Position numbers and translations under genes: made by a program. Under the pieces are notes generated by a model, which made no database searches, had not been told where the DNA came from, and saw nothing but the letters and a program-made list of their open reading frames with translations. Positions 1 through 8,574 of a DNA stretch of 64,000 bases are shown piece after piece. The stretch comes from Sporosarcina luteola (GTDB lineage: Bacteria > Bacillota > Bacilli > Bacillales_A > Planococcaceae). The stretch covers positions 124,001 through 188,000 of the forward strand of contig JACHLS010000008.1 in assembly GCA_014204635.1 (NCBI GenBank), read 5' to 3'. The first letter of the stretch is position 1; every line of letters starts with the position of its first letter.

Positions 1-130
1 CTTTCACAATAAATGCTTGGGTTTCGTATTCTTCTTTACTTAACTCGGGGTGCTGATGCAAAAATGTATAGGTGTCCTTCAAATAGGATTCCAAGTTTTC
101 TTCGATATATGGCAATGAAATATGCTCCAT
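1..130 (-). CDS. M20-family amidohydrolase/peptidase, N-terminal part only (cut by window edge)
   Basis: Only the first 43 codons lie in the window; the gene runs off the left edge. The start is ATG at 128-130, preceded by an AGGAGG-type ribosome site at about 137-143. The translation carries the HQHPELSKEEYET segment typical of the N-terminus of M20 metallo-amidohydrolases (amino-acid or peptide amide hydrolases). It lies 18 bp after the ribokinase gene on the same strand, so the two are probably co-transcribed. The M20 metal ligands are outside the window, so substrate cannot be judged. Family assignment is fair, function is inference. Confidence 0.6.
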   Translation of the reverse strand, partial: MEHISLPYIEENLESYLKDTYTFLHQHPELSKEEYETQAFIVK

Positions 131-148
131 CGTGTTGACCTCCTGTTC

Positions 149-1048
149 CTACAATTCATCCAAGAAAGGCATTCCTTCCTGGGCACCGAATTTTGTTACC
201 GCCTTTGCTGATACGTTGACTGCAAATGACACCATGTCAGTGATCGCCCAATCATTCGTCACACCGACTGCAAGCGCTCCATTGAAGGAATCTCCTGCCC
301 CGGTTGTATCCACAACTTCGACTTCTGGGGGCTGAATTAGTTTTAATATACCGTCTTCCAAATAAGCGCATCCTTCCTCACCCAGTGTAACGAGAAGGGT
401 TTGATGGTAAGCGGATTGCCATTTCTCCATTAATATCTTTAATTGATCACGGGAGGAGAATGAATGGCCTGCCATTGCTTCAAATTCTGTTTCATTCGGT
501 GTCATGTAATCAACCAACTCAAGCAATTCAATCGGTAAATTTTGCGCGGGAGCCGGGTTTAAAATGGTCGTAACGCCATACTGTTTCGCCAATTGTAAAA
601 CATGTGCAACCGTGGGAATCGGGATTTCCAACTGAGTCACAAGCACATCCGCACTTGCAATCGCCTGCTCGATACGCATATCGAACTGATCGGGAGTCAC
701 CGCAAAATTCGCTCCTGGCACGACCGTAATACAATTGTCGCGTTCTACGGAATAAATATTCGCAATGCCTGTCTGCACTCCGTCGATCGTCTTGACGAAC
801 TCCGTGCCCACGCCATTTGCCTTTAGCTGCGCCAATAGACTCCGGCCAAACTCATCGTTTCCAACCGCTCCGACCATTTGGACATCGCCCCCAAGCCGAG
901 CCATAGCAACTGCCTGATTAGCCCCTTTTCCTCCTGGCAGATACGTGACCCGCTCGCCCAATATCGTTTCTCCCATCTTTGGGAGCCGGCCAGCGGAGAT
1001 GACAATATCCATATTAATACTGCCGACCACAACTATTTTCTTTTCCAC
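149..1048 (-). CDS. rbsK: Ribokinase
   Basis: PfkB-family sugar kinase of about 300 residues, phosphorylating ribose to ribose-5-phosphate in the cytoplasm. The N-terminal GSINMDIV, the GGKGANQAVA sugar-binding segment and the C-terminal DTTGAGDSFNGA signature with its catalytic Asp are all present. I chose GTG at 1046-1048 because ribokinases normally begin a few residues before the first beta strand. An in-frame ATG at 1070-1072 with GGTGG upstream is an alternative, and the longest reading begins inside an operator and is unlikely. No other rbs genes (transporter, RbsR) are next to it; its partner is the M20 hydrolase downstream, so nucleoside or N-glycoside salvage is possible. Confidence 0.88.
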   Translation of the reverse strand: MEKKIVVVGSINMDIVISAGRLPKMGETILGERVTYLPGGKGANQAVAMARLGGDVQMVGAVGNDEFGRSLLAQLKANGVGTEFVKTIDGVQTGIANIYSVERDNCITVVPGANFAVTPDQFDMRIEQAIASADVLVTQLEIPIPTVAHVLQLAKQYGVTTILNPAPAQNLPIELLELVDYMTPNETEFEAMAGHSFSSRDQLKILMEKWQSAYHQTLLVTLGEEGCAYLEDGILKLIQPPEVEVVDTTGAGDSFNGALAVGVTNDWAITDMVSFAVNVSAKAVTKFGAQEGMPFLDEL

Positions 1049-1085
1049 CCTATCACCTATTTCGTCGTTCATTCGGGAAACCACC

Positions 1086-1107
1086 AATGTGTAACCGATT
1101 ACACATT
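1086..1107. promoter_or_regulatory. LacI/RbsR-type operator upstream of rbsK
   Basis: A perfect inverted repeat with 9-bp arms and a 4-bp centre (core TGTGTAA-CCGA-TTACACA) lies 38 bp upstream of the chosen rbsK start. The form resembles LacI/GalR-family operators such as RbsR or CcpA sites. A weak promoter (TTGCGG, 18 bp, TATCCT on the minus strand) can be drawn just upstream, which would place the operator over the transcription start. No LacI-family regulator is encoded in the window. Confidence 0.6.
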
Positions 1108-1330
1108 AAGGATACCATACGCATGACCAGCTCCGCAAACTCAAATCAGTATTGATAAGGAATGTTTTGATACCACGAATTTTTTTGGCATAGATTACCG
1201 GTTTTTGGAACACATCATATACCATTCATCTCAAGTATATCTTTTGTTTGCTTTCCACTCGATTCCGCGCCCTGAATCAACTACAATGGACAACAATTAG
1301 ATTCATATCTTTCACGAAAGAGAGGAAACT

Positions 1331-2038
1331 ATGGGTAAACGAACAATCGCATCTATTTTCGCCTGCCTTTGCATCATTCCTTTGCTTTATACAGTACTGG
1401 CGACTGCCATAATCCGTATAACAGGCTTTGGAATTGTAAAAAAAGCAAATCGAACGGGCATCGCCCTGACCTTTGATGACGGGCCGCATCCAGTCTATAC
1501 AGTGAAGTTGTTGGACCTTCTTAAAAGGCATAATGTGCGGGCCACTTTTTTCGTCGTTGGCGAGAAGGCCCAATTGCATCCTGCTCTTTTGAAACGCATG
1601 CATGCAGAAGGGCATCAAATCGGAATTCATCATTTACAGCATTCATCAAGCTGGCTGCTGACGCCCGGCCAGCTGAAGAAGCAGCTAGTGGAAACGGAAC
1701 AAATCATTCAGGAAGCAACGGGTGTACGGCCATTCCTCTATCGTCCACCCTGGGGCTTTATGAATGCAGCTTCGATTCCACTCGCAAAATCACGAGATTA
1801 CAAGATTATTATATGGTCTCACCACTTCAAAGATTGGAAGGTTGCAAGCTGTGAAACCATACTATTAGAAGGATTGCGGCAAGTGCCCGAGGATGGTTCC
1901 ATTATTCTATTGCATGACGATGGAACAAATCCGGGCGCAGATGACGAGGCGCCTGACGTGATGCTTTCCAAACTCCAAATTTTCTTGGAAGAGGCAACTG
2001 CAAAAGGCGTCCGATTCATCTTGCCGATCAGCAACTAG
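1331..2038 (+). CDS. Polysaccharide deacetylase family protein, membrane-anchored
   Basis: NodB-homology carbohydrate esterase (CE4) of 235 residues. An N-terminal hydrophobic segment (residues about 7-30) should act as signal anchor. CE4 motifs are visible: TFDDGP (metal and catalytic Asp) near residue 47, the H-x3-H type zinc site in HHLQHSS, RPPWG, and a C-terminal LLHDDG. The usual role is removal of N-acetyl groups from peptidoglycan or another envelope glycan. A GAGAGGAAACT ribosome site precedes the ATG. It is transcribed alone and ends in a strong hairpin terminator. The exact glycan substrate is not evident. Confidence 0.85.
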   Translation: MGKRTIASIFACLCIIPLLYTVLATAIIRITGFGIVKKANRTGIALTFDDGPHPVYTVKLLDLLKRHNVRATFFVVGEKAQLHPALLKRMHAEGHQIGIHHLQHSSSWLLTPGQLKKQLVETEQIIQEATGVRPFLYRPPWGFMNAASIPLAKSRDYKIIIWSHHFKDWKVASCETILLEGLRQVPEDGSIILLHDDGTNPGADDEAPDVMLSKLQIFLEEATAKGVRFILPISN

Positions 2039-2061
2039 CTATCTCCCAATAATCCCCATTC

Positions 2062-2096
2062 AAAACCTTGTACATTAATGTACAAGGTTTTTACTT
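2062..2096 (+). terminator. Intrinsic terminator after the deacetylase gene
   Basis: Perfect inverted repeat with 15-bp arms (AAAACCTTGTACATT and its complement, 2062-2091) followed by a T-rich stretch. It separates the deacetylase gene from the carotenoid operon. Confidence 0.8.
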
Positions 2097-2203
2097 TCCT
2101 TTTCGAATCAATGCTGTATAATGCAGATTAATAGACAAAACTTCCGTCTTCTAACCTAAAAAATTATACAAACCTTATACAATATATGAAATGAGGAGAT
2201 TGG

Positions 2204-3721
2204 ATGAAAAAGAAAGTGATCGTAATTGGTGCAGGCGTCGCTGGATTGGCGAGTGCGATCCGTTTACAGCATTTAGGGTACGAAGTCGAATTGTTCGAGA
2301 AGGAGGGAATGCCCGGCGGCAAAATGCATCAAATCGAAAAAGACGGATATCGTTTTGATCTTGGACCGACAATTGTCATGATGCCTGAGTTATATCGGGA
2401 AATTTTTGAATTTTGCGGCCGTAATCCCGATGACTACATCCCAATGGAACGCCTGGACCCTATGTACAGTGTGTACTTCGGGAAAGAACCGGATGATCAC
2501 ATCGAGATTTCTTCCGATCTGACCAAGCTGATGGATACATTTGAGAATGTAAGCGATCAAGATGCACAAGGCTTCTTGAATTATTTGCAGGAGATCCACA
2601 AGCGCTACCTTGTTGCAAAAGAGCATTTCCTGCAACGGCCTTTCCGGAAAAAATCCGATTTCTACAACACAGCTATGATTCGGCAAGGCTTGAAGCTAAA
2701 AACTTTCGGAAGTGCTGACAAATTTGTCAGCAAGTATATCAAGGATGAGCGTTTGAAACAGATGATCAGTTTTCAAACCTTGTATATCGGTGTCTCTCCT
2801 TATAGCGGCCCTTCCCTTTACACGATGATTCCGATGATCGAATTTCTTTACGGTGTCTGGTTCATCAAAGGGGGCATGTATACGATGGCGAAGTCGATGG
2901 AACGGCTTTTCCTAGAGTTGGGAGGAAGCATCCACTATCACACACCGGTTGATGAGATCGTCATCCAAGGGGGCAAAGCAATCGGCATAAGGGCCAAAGG
3001 CGAGTACATCCCCTCACATCACGTCGTTTGCAATGCGGATTTCCCATACGCCATGAAGCATCTTGTGCAAGATGTCAAAGCGAAAGGAAAATATACAGAT
3101 AAGAAGATTGATAGCATGAAATATTCCTGTTCCTGTTTTCTCATGTATTTAGGAATGGACCGAAAATACGACGAGATTCCGAATGCCCATAACTTCATTT
3201 TCAATGATGACCTGAAAGGAAATCTCGATGGCATTTTCGAAGGACGGCGGTTGGATTCAGCCTCCTTCTATGTGTACATTGGCTCCAAACTCGACCCATC
3301 GCTTGCCCCTGAAGGAAAGGACGGCTTGTACATACTTGTCCCCGTTTCAGACTTGTCGTGCTCCTCTTATGTTTGGGATGAGGAAACAGTTCAACACTAC
3401 CGGAACTACGTGCTGGGCGAATTAAAAAAAGTAAAGGGCTTTGAAGAGATTGAACATGAAATCATATCGGAAACGCATATGACGCCGAATGATTTTTCTA
3501 AGCGGTTCAACGCCTATAATGGGGCCTGCTTCGGACTGCAGCCGAGCCTCAGCCAAAGCAATCACCTGCGGCCCCAAAGCAAAGCGACCCACTGCGAAAA
3601 TCTGTATTTCACAGGCAGCAGTACACATCCTGGCGCGGGTGTGCCCATTGTATTGCTGTCCGCTAAAATTGCCACCGAAGAACTTCTATATGATGACGGC
3701 CACCTACTACAAGCAAGATGA
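2204..3721 (+). CDS. crtN: 4,4'-diapophytoene desaturase (CrtN)
   Basis: FAD-dependent CrtI-type amine-oxidase-fold enzyme of 505 residues that desaturates the C30 chain diapophytoene to diaponeurosporene. The N-terminal dinucleotide-binding motif GAGVAGLASA, the segment FDLGPTIVMMP, the central FQTLYIGVSPYSGPSLY and the C-terminal GASTHPGAGVPIVL-like motif (here GSSTHPGAGVPIVL) match the staphylococcal CrtN pattern rather than CrtP. A GAGGAG ribosome site precedes ATG 2204. It is the first gene of a co-directional operon and lies 12 bp before crtM. A TATAAT at 2117-2122 is a candidate -10 box, with only a weak -35. Confidence 0.93.
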   Translation: MKKKVIVIGAGVAGLASAIRLQHLGYEVELFEKEGMPGGKMHQIEKDGYRFDLGPTIVMMPELYREIFEFCGRNPDDYIPMERLDPMYSVYFGKEPDDHIEISSDLTKLMDTFENVSDQDAQGFLNYLQEIHKRYLVAKEHFLQRPFRKKSDFYNTAMIRQGLKLKTFGSADKFVSKYIKDERLKQMISFQTLYIGVSPYSGPSLYTMIPMIEFLYGVWFIKGGMYTMAKSMERLFLELGGSIHYHTPVDEIVIQGGKAIGIRAKGEYIPSHHVVCNADFPYAMKHLVQDVKAKGKYTDKKIDSMKYSCSCFLMYLGMDRKYDEIPNAHNFIFNDDLKGNLDGIFEGRRLDSASFYVYIGSKLDPSLAPEGKDGLYILVPVSDLSCSSYVWDEETVQHYRNYVLGELKKVKGFEEIEHEIISETHMTPNDFSKRFNAYNGACFGLQPSLSQSNHLRPQSKATHCENLYFTGSSTHPGAGVPIVLLSAKIATEELLYDDGHLLQAR

Positions 3722-3733
3722 AAGGAGATCTCT

Positions 3734-4597
3734 ATGCTACATAATGAACAGTCCGTCTTGGCTGCCGATTATGCGTATTGTGAGGAAATCATTCGACAGC
3801 ATTCCAACAGCTTTTATCAGGCCTTCTCCGTTCTACCAAGAGAAAAGGCACTGGCCGTATATGCAATTTATGCCTATTGCCGGACAGCAGACGATTGTGT
3901 CGACGAAAATGATTCGACTGCCTCGAAGACAACTGCATAAAATAAAATGGTGGATGCATTGAATCGGTTTGCTGTTTATCAGGAAGACGATCATCCACTT
4001 TGGAGGGCTCTTCGAGATGTATTCAACCGTTACGAGATGGATATTGAGCCGTTTTACGACCAGCTGACCGGGCAATTGATGGATATTCATTTCAACCAGC
4101 CGGAAACAATGGAGGCAATGGAGACGTACAGTTATTTTGTGGCAGGCTCTGTCGGCAGGATGCTGCTTCCGATTATCGCAAGTCAGGCGAAAGATGATTG
4201 TGTCGATATCGCCGTAAGTCTTGGCATCGCCATGCAGATCACTAACATTTTACGGGATGTCGGAGAGGATTACGTGAAACATAGAAGAATCTATTTGCCA
4301 AAACAAGAAATGCAGGTTGCTCAGTACACCCCTTTACATCTCGCGACATATGAAGTGACGGAAGGGTTTAAGGAGTTATGGGAGCGGATGGCTTCACGGG
4401 CCGAGACGCTTTACGATGAATTTCTTGGAAAGGTGGATTTGTTCGATCAGGATAGCCAGTTTGCCGTTCTCTCATCCGCACTGATTTATCGGGCCATTCT
4501 GACAAGCATTAGACAAAATGGCTATGATTGCTTGCGCATGCGCAATTATGTGTCCACCCATCAAATGTTACAGATTCTATCGGAAGCGACGGGATGA
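3734..4597 (+). pseudogene. crtM: Diapophytoene synthase (crtM) interrupted by an in-frame stop
   Basis: Squalene/phytoene synthase family enzyme that would join two farnesyl diphosphates, the first step of the pathway. The start ATG 3734 has AAGGAGATCTCT upstream. Residues 1-68 carry the first Asp-rich site (DDCVDEND) and then stop at TAA 3938-3940. The same frame resumes at 3941 and runs to TGA 4597 with the second Asp-rich site (ILRDVGEDY). Between 3917 and 3946 the expected helix is readable only in a shifted frame (RRQLHKIK). The DNA there shows a tandem ATAAA-ATAAA, as if small deletions plus a 5-bp duplication had occurred. An internal restart at ATG 3947 would lack the first metal site, so the product should be inactive unless the stop is bypassed or is a sequencing error. 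Confidence 0.85.
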
Positions 4598-4620
4598 ACG
4601 GAGAGAATGGAGGGATCCAG

Positions 4621-6114
4621 TTGGAAAGAAGCAAAAACACGGTCATCGTTATAGGAGGAGGGCTTGGCGGGCTATCAGCCGCCATCTCCTTGGCACAGGC
4701 AGGCTACAAAGTTACCTTATTTGAAAAGAATGATCATCTTGGCGGAAAGTTGAACCGACTGGAACAGGACGGGTTCGGATTTGATTTGGGACCCTCCATT
4801 TTGACGATGCCTCACATTTTCGAAAAGCTCTTTCATGGAAGTGGACAACAGATGGCGGATTATGTGCCGATTCAGCGGCTCAGCCGGGAATGGCGCTCCT
4901 TTTTTCCAGATGGCACGGTATTGGATTTATATGGGGACTTGAATTTGATGGAAGAAGCGAATCCCTTTCTGTGCCGGCAGGATATCGATGACTACAATGA
5001 ATTTCTGGCATATGCACAGCGGCTTTACGAAATGACGGAAACGGGGTATTTTGCTGAAGGTTTGGATTCGACAGGAGAAGTGATCCGGCATCACGGTCTT
5101 TTCACGTCCTTCAAAGGGTTCGATTTGACTTCTACGATGTATGAGGCCATTGCCAAGCGGATCCGGGAACCACATTTACGAGATATGCTCTCTTACTTCA
5201 TCAAATACGTAGGCTCCTCTCCGTACGATGCGCCTGCTGTTTTGAACATGATGATCTACATGCAGCATGCTCAAGGATGCTGGTATATTCCAGGCGGCAT
5301 GCATAAGCTCGCCGAAGGATTGACGAAGCTTGCAAACCTAGCTGGCGTTTCCCTTTATACGGGGATAGTGGTTGCTAAACTGAAAAAAGAAGACGGGCGC
5401 ATAATCAGTGTTGAGTTGACGGATGGGAGAACGATTGAAGCGGACTATTTCGTTTCCAATATGGAAGTAATTCCTGCGTACGAAAAGCTGTTGTCTGAGG
5501 ACAAATCGTTTACCGACAAGCTCGCTAAGAAGTTTGAGCCGTCAAGTTCCGGTCTAGTCCTTCATCTAGGCGTAAAAAAAGAGTACCCGCAATTGAACCA
5601 TCATAATTTCTTTTTTTCCGAAAATCTGCAAGATCAGATGGATATGGTGTTCCACCGTAATATGCTGCCTGACGATCCAACCATTTATCTTGTCAATACG
5701 AATAAAACAGATCCGGATCAGGCCCCGGCTGGCCATGAGAACTTGAAGATTCTTCCCCACATTCCGCATATTCAAGACAATCCATTCACTAAAGCGGATT
5801 ACAGAGCATTCGAGGAACGAGTCCTTTTTAAATTAGAGCGGATGGGGCTGGAGGGATTGCGTGAGAATATCGTTACAAGAGATGTTTGGACTCCTCATGA
5901 TATCGAGCGAATGTACGGTTCCCACCGTGGTTCCATTTACGGGACCGTTTCCGATAAGCAGAAGAATAAAGGCTTTAAGAATAAAAAACAGAGTGAGCGT
6001 TATGACAACCTTTATTTCGTAGGCGGCACTGTGAATCCTGGAGGGGGCATGCCAATGGTGACGTTAAGCGGGCAGCAAGTGTGCGACAAAATCGTCAAGC
6101 GGGATAGAACTTGA
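4621..6114 (+). CDS. crtP: 4,4'-diaponeurosporene oxygenase (CrtP / CrtNb)
   Basis: CrtI-family flavoprotein of about 498 residues that oxidises the terminal methyl of diaponeurosporene to aldehyde or acid. The GGGLGGLSAA Rossmann motif, FGFDLGPSILTMP, YFIKYVGSSPYDAPAVL and VGGTVNPGGGMPMVTLSG follow the staphylococcal CrtP sequence closely. I chose TTG 4621 because GGAGGG at 4609-4614 sits 6-7 bp upstream. An ATG at 4594 overlaps the crtM stop as ATGA but has no good ribosome site; the still longer reading is artefactual. It follows crtM directly and is separated from crtQ by 32 bp. Confidence 0.93.
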   Translation: MERSKNTVIVIGGGLGGLSAAISLAQAGYKVTLFEKNDHLGGKLNRLEQDGFGFDLGPSILTMPHIFEKLFHGSGQQMADYVPIQRLSREWRSFFPDGTVLDLYGDLNLMEEANPFLCRQDIDDYNEFLAYAQRLYEMTETGYFAEGLDSTGEVIRHHGLFTSFKGFDLTSTMYEAIAKRIREPHLRDMLSYFIKYVGSSPYDAPAVLNMMIYMQHAQGCWYIPGGMHKLAEGLTKLANLAGVSLYTGIVVAKLKKEDGRIISVELTDGRTIEADYFVSNMEVIPAYEKLLSEDKSFTDKLAKKFEPSSSGLVLHLGVKKEYPQLNHHNFFFSENLQDQMDMVFHRNMLPDDPTIYLVNTNKTDPDQAPAGHENLKILPHIPHIQDNPFTKADYRAFEERVLFKLERMGLEGLRENIVTRDVWTPHDIERMYGSHRGSIYGTVSDKQKNKGFKNKKQSERYDNLYFVGGTVNPGGGMPMVTLSGQQVCDKIVKRDRT

Positions 6115-6146
6115 GTAATACAAAGGGGCAGACAGGAGGTAGTTGA

Positions 6147-7265
6147 ATGGTCATTTTATTGACAATCGCCGGTTTGCTTGGTGCAGCCGGCCTAATGGCG
6201 GGGCCTCTCATGTTCCGCCGTTTCCCTGCTCCTTTCACACTCGATCAGCCTTGCACTTCTTCATTTGTGTCCGTCATCATTCCCGCCCGCAATGAGGAGC
6301 AGCGAATTGTTCCGTTATTGAAATCGTTGGCTAGCCAAACGGGAATCCGATTTGAAACTATCGTGGTCGATGACGACTCAATGGATCAGACTGCCGATGC
6401 AGCCCGATCTTTTGGAGCAATTGTCATCCGAAACCTCCCACCCGAAGATGGATGGATTGGGAAATCTGCCGCATGCTGGGCAGGCGTTCAAGCATCAAAA
6501 GGGAATTTGCTATTATTCATGGATGCAGACACAGAATTTCAAGAAGAAAAGAGTTTACTCAAGTATATCTCTTCATATGAGCAGCTCGGAGGCAGAGGTA
6601 TCGTCTCTTTACAGCCCTATCACCAGGTAGCGACCTGGTACGAAAACGCCGGCGCTTTATTCCCTCTGATCGCTGTTGTCGGCATGAATGTTTTCTCGGC
6701 ATTTGCGAGCCGTTTACCAAGTGCAGGTTCTTTCGGGCCTTGCTTATTATGCAGCCGGTCAGACTATGATCAGGCTGGCGGACATGACGGAATCCGCGGG
6801 AACGTCATGGATGACTTGGCACTTGGACAGAAGTTTTTAGAGGTCGGATATCCGGTCCATTGCTATAGCGGGAAAGGTCTCGTATCACTGCGTATGTATC
6901 CGGAGGGGCCGGGTCAGATGATAGAGAGCCTGACAAAAAGTTTTGCGACCGGCGCCAACTTCACAGCACCCGTTGTCATGCTGCTCATTCATCTGTGGAT
7001 AGCAGGCGGCCTGGCGATCTCGTTGTTGCTGTCTGCTTCACTCGTTTTACTGAATCCTGGGTGGATCCTCGTTTCACTTGTCCTATACGGCGGGTTCGCA
7101 GCCATGTTTGCTCTGTTTGCGAGACGCATCGGCAATTTTTCGTTGGGAATGTTCCTGTTCTATCCGCTTCATCTGCTGCTGTTCACCTTCATTTTTCTGC
7201 GTTCTGCGTATTTAGGCAAGGTGCGTAAAAGAGTGAGCTGGAGAGGGCGGGATATCCATGTTTAG
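6147..7265 (+). CDS. crtQ: Diaponeurosporenoate glycosyltransferase (CrtQ)
   Basis: Family 2 glycosyltransferase of 372 residues. It has an N-terminal membrane segment, then the GT2 core with SVIIPARNEE, the VDDDS nucleotide-sugar site, the MDADT metal site and a VMDDLALG acceptor-side motif, and then a C-terminal cluster of three or four membrane helices (about 275-350). Family knowledge and operon position indicate transfer of a sugar onto the carboxyl of diaponeurosporenoic acid at the membrane. The ATG has a GGAGGTAGTTGA ribosome site. No aldehyde dehydrogenase for the preceding step is encoded in this operon. Confidence 0.9.
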   Translation: MVILLTIAGLLGAAGLMAGPLMFRRFPAPFTLDQPCTSSFVSVIIPARNEEQRIVPLLKSLASQTGIRFETIVVDDDSMDQTADAARSFGAIVIRNLPPEDGWIGKSAACWAGVQASKGNLLLFMDADTEFQEEKSLLKYISSYEQLGGRGIVSLQPYHQVATWYENAGALFPLIAVVGMNVFSAFASRLPSAGSFGPCLLCSRSDYDQAGGHDGIRGNVMDDLALGQKFLEVGYPVHCYSGKGLVSLRMYPEGPGQMIESLTKSFATGANFTAPVVMLLIHLWIAGGLAISLLLSASLVLLNPGWILVSLVLYGGFAAMFALFARRIGNFSLGMFLFYPLHLLLFTFIFLRSAYLGKVRKRVSWRGRDIHV

Positions 7266-7295
7266 AGTGGCAGTACGAGAGAAGGCGACTTGTAA

Positions 7296-7778
7296 ATGAA
7301 GGACCTGCCGATCATTTGGCTATTTTTCATCAATGCGCTCGCATGGCTGTTCATCCAAATCGGCATTTCGGCAGTTTCCAACATGATTCCGATCAGCTGG
7401 TTCGAAAAGCACCCTCGACTCTTTAAAAGCTTCCGTTGGGAAAAAGAAGGGTCCTTCTGGCAACAGGCCACTCGCGTGAAGGCATGGAAACAATATGTTC
7501 CCGACGGCACGCTGTTCATCAAATCTGGATACAATAAAAAACACTTACACGGCTGGGATACAGACTCATTATCTGACTTTCTGCTTGAATCGCGGCGCGC
7601 TGAGTTCACCCATTGGATTTCCATCCCGCTGGCTTTGCTGTTTTTTCTATGGAATCCCATGTGGGCAGGTTATATAAATCTAGCGTACGCCATTCTATTT
7701 CATATTCCACTCATCATCTTGCAGCGATACAATCGGCCGCGAATTGAACGCATTATAAAAGCCCCTGCTTCACGCTGA
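7296..7778 (+). CDS. crtO: Glycosyl-diaponeurosporenoate acyltransferase (CrtO)
   Basis: Small membrane protein of 160 residues, the usual CrtO size. An N-terminal helix (residues about 8-30) precedes a soluble segment containing FRWEKEGSFW and VKAWKQYVPDG, then WISIPLALLFFLWNP and a second C-terminal helix. CrtO attaches a fatty acyl chain to the glycosylated carotenoid, the last step to staphyloxanthin-like pigments. It is the last operon gene; its stop codon lies inside the terminator hairpin. Confidence 0.88.
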   Translation: MKDLPIIWLFFINALAWLFIQIGISAVSNMIPISWFEKHPRLFKSFRWEKEGSFWQQATRVKAWKQYVPDGTLFIKSGYNKKHLHGWDTDSLSDFLLESRRAEFTHWISIPLALLFFLWNPMWAGYINLAYAILFHIPLIILQRYNRPRIERIIKAPASR

Positions 7779-7800
7779 AGCGGGGCCTTGTCTATAATTT
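7761..7800 (+). terminator. Terminator of the crt operon
   Basis: GCCCCTGCTTCA pairs with TGAAGCGGGGC with one bulged base (7761-7786), followed by a loose T-rich tract. The hairpin overlaps the last codons of crtO. Confidence 0.65.
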
Positions 7801-7824
7801 TTCTTGCTTCACCTAGAGAGCGGG

Positions 7825-8268
7825 TTAAAAATGAAAACGTGCTACTTGTTCCCCATCGACCACGAAGCCCTCGACTTCTTGGAAGCCCAACTGTTCATAT
7901 AGCCGCTTGGCTACTTCATTCTGCGGTTCATACGACAAGGTGACGGTCTGATGACGGTCTTCCTTCATTTTCTGTATATCTTCTACGACCAGTTGAACCG
8001 CCTGTTTGCCGTATCCTTGTCCTTGGTGTTTTTGATCAATCATCATGCGGTAAATCCAATACTGATCATCCTCCTCATCAATGCCAAAGAGTGTGAATCC
8101 GACCATTTCATCATCCAGATAGAGTCCTTTGGCATGAAATTGCTTTAAAAAATTCAATTGTGCAAGCGACACAGCATTCGACGCAACAAATTTCACTTGA
8201 TCATCCCTGACTCGAAGAGAAATCGCTTCAATCCAGTTATCTTTCGTAATCGGTTTTAATTGTAACAT
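7825..8268 (-). CDS. GNAT N-acetyltransferase (BltD/PaiA-like)
   Basis: About 147-residue GNAT protein. The acetyl-CoA loop QGQGYGKQA sits mid-protein and the C-terminal NEVAKRLYEQLGF helix is typical. The spacing and the D-GEQVARF tail resemble the diamine acetyltransferases BltD/PaiA of Bacillus; substrate remains inference. ATG 8268 is preferred because GGGGG at 8278-8282 is correctly spaced; the longer in-frame reading lacks a ribosome site. It is convergent with the crt operon. The 8296-8520 stretch behind it shows no gene. Confidence 0.75.
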   Translation of the reverse strand: MLQLKPITKDNWIEAISLRVRDDQVKFVASNAVSLAQLNFLKQFHAKGLYLDDEMVGFTLFGIDEEDDQYWIYRMMIDQKHQGQGYGKQAVQLVVEDIQKMKEDRHQTVTLSYEPQNEVAKRLYEQLGFQEVEGFVVDGEQVARFHF

Positions 8269-8523
8269 CTTCGTATTCCCCCAAATGAACATCATTCTTG
8301 CACAATCGGCAGCAACTGCTCATCCTATGATGGCAGCGAAGGACCTAGTCCAGCTATCCTTACCTTGAATACCGTCTGTCGGCCATGAACAACTGTACGC
8401 CACAGCAAGCGCAATTTCCAATTTTTTCTACGCAGTATTTTGGAACAGCATAATAAAACTGCACCAGTAATACCTACGGCTACCTGCCTTCCAAAGTTTC
8501 AGATGTTTTCCATAAGAGTTGAC

Positions 8524-8565
8524 CAAAAAAATAGAGCTGACCTATTTGTTAGGTACCACTCTATT
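8524..8565 (-). terminator. Terminator of the NRAMP-like transporter gene
   Basis: On the minus strand AATAGAG and ACCTA pair with TAGGT and CTCTATT around a short loop and run into seven T residues. It lies 10 bp after the stop of the transporter gene. Confidence 0.8.
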
Positions 8566-8574
8566 AGGCTCAAT

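Noticed and set aside
3500..3962. Plus-strand frame overlapping the end of crtN and start of crtM
   Set aside because: Most of it is out of frame with both genes; only its last residues are useful because they show the shifted part of crtM.
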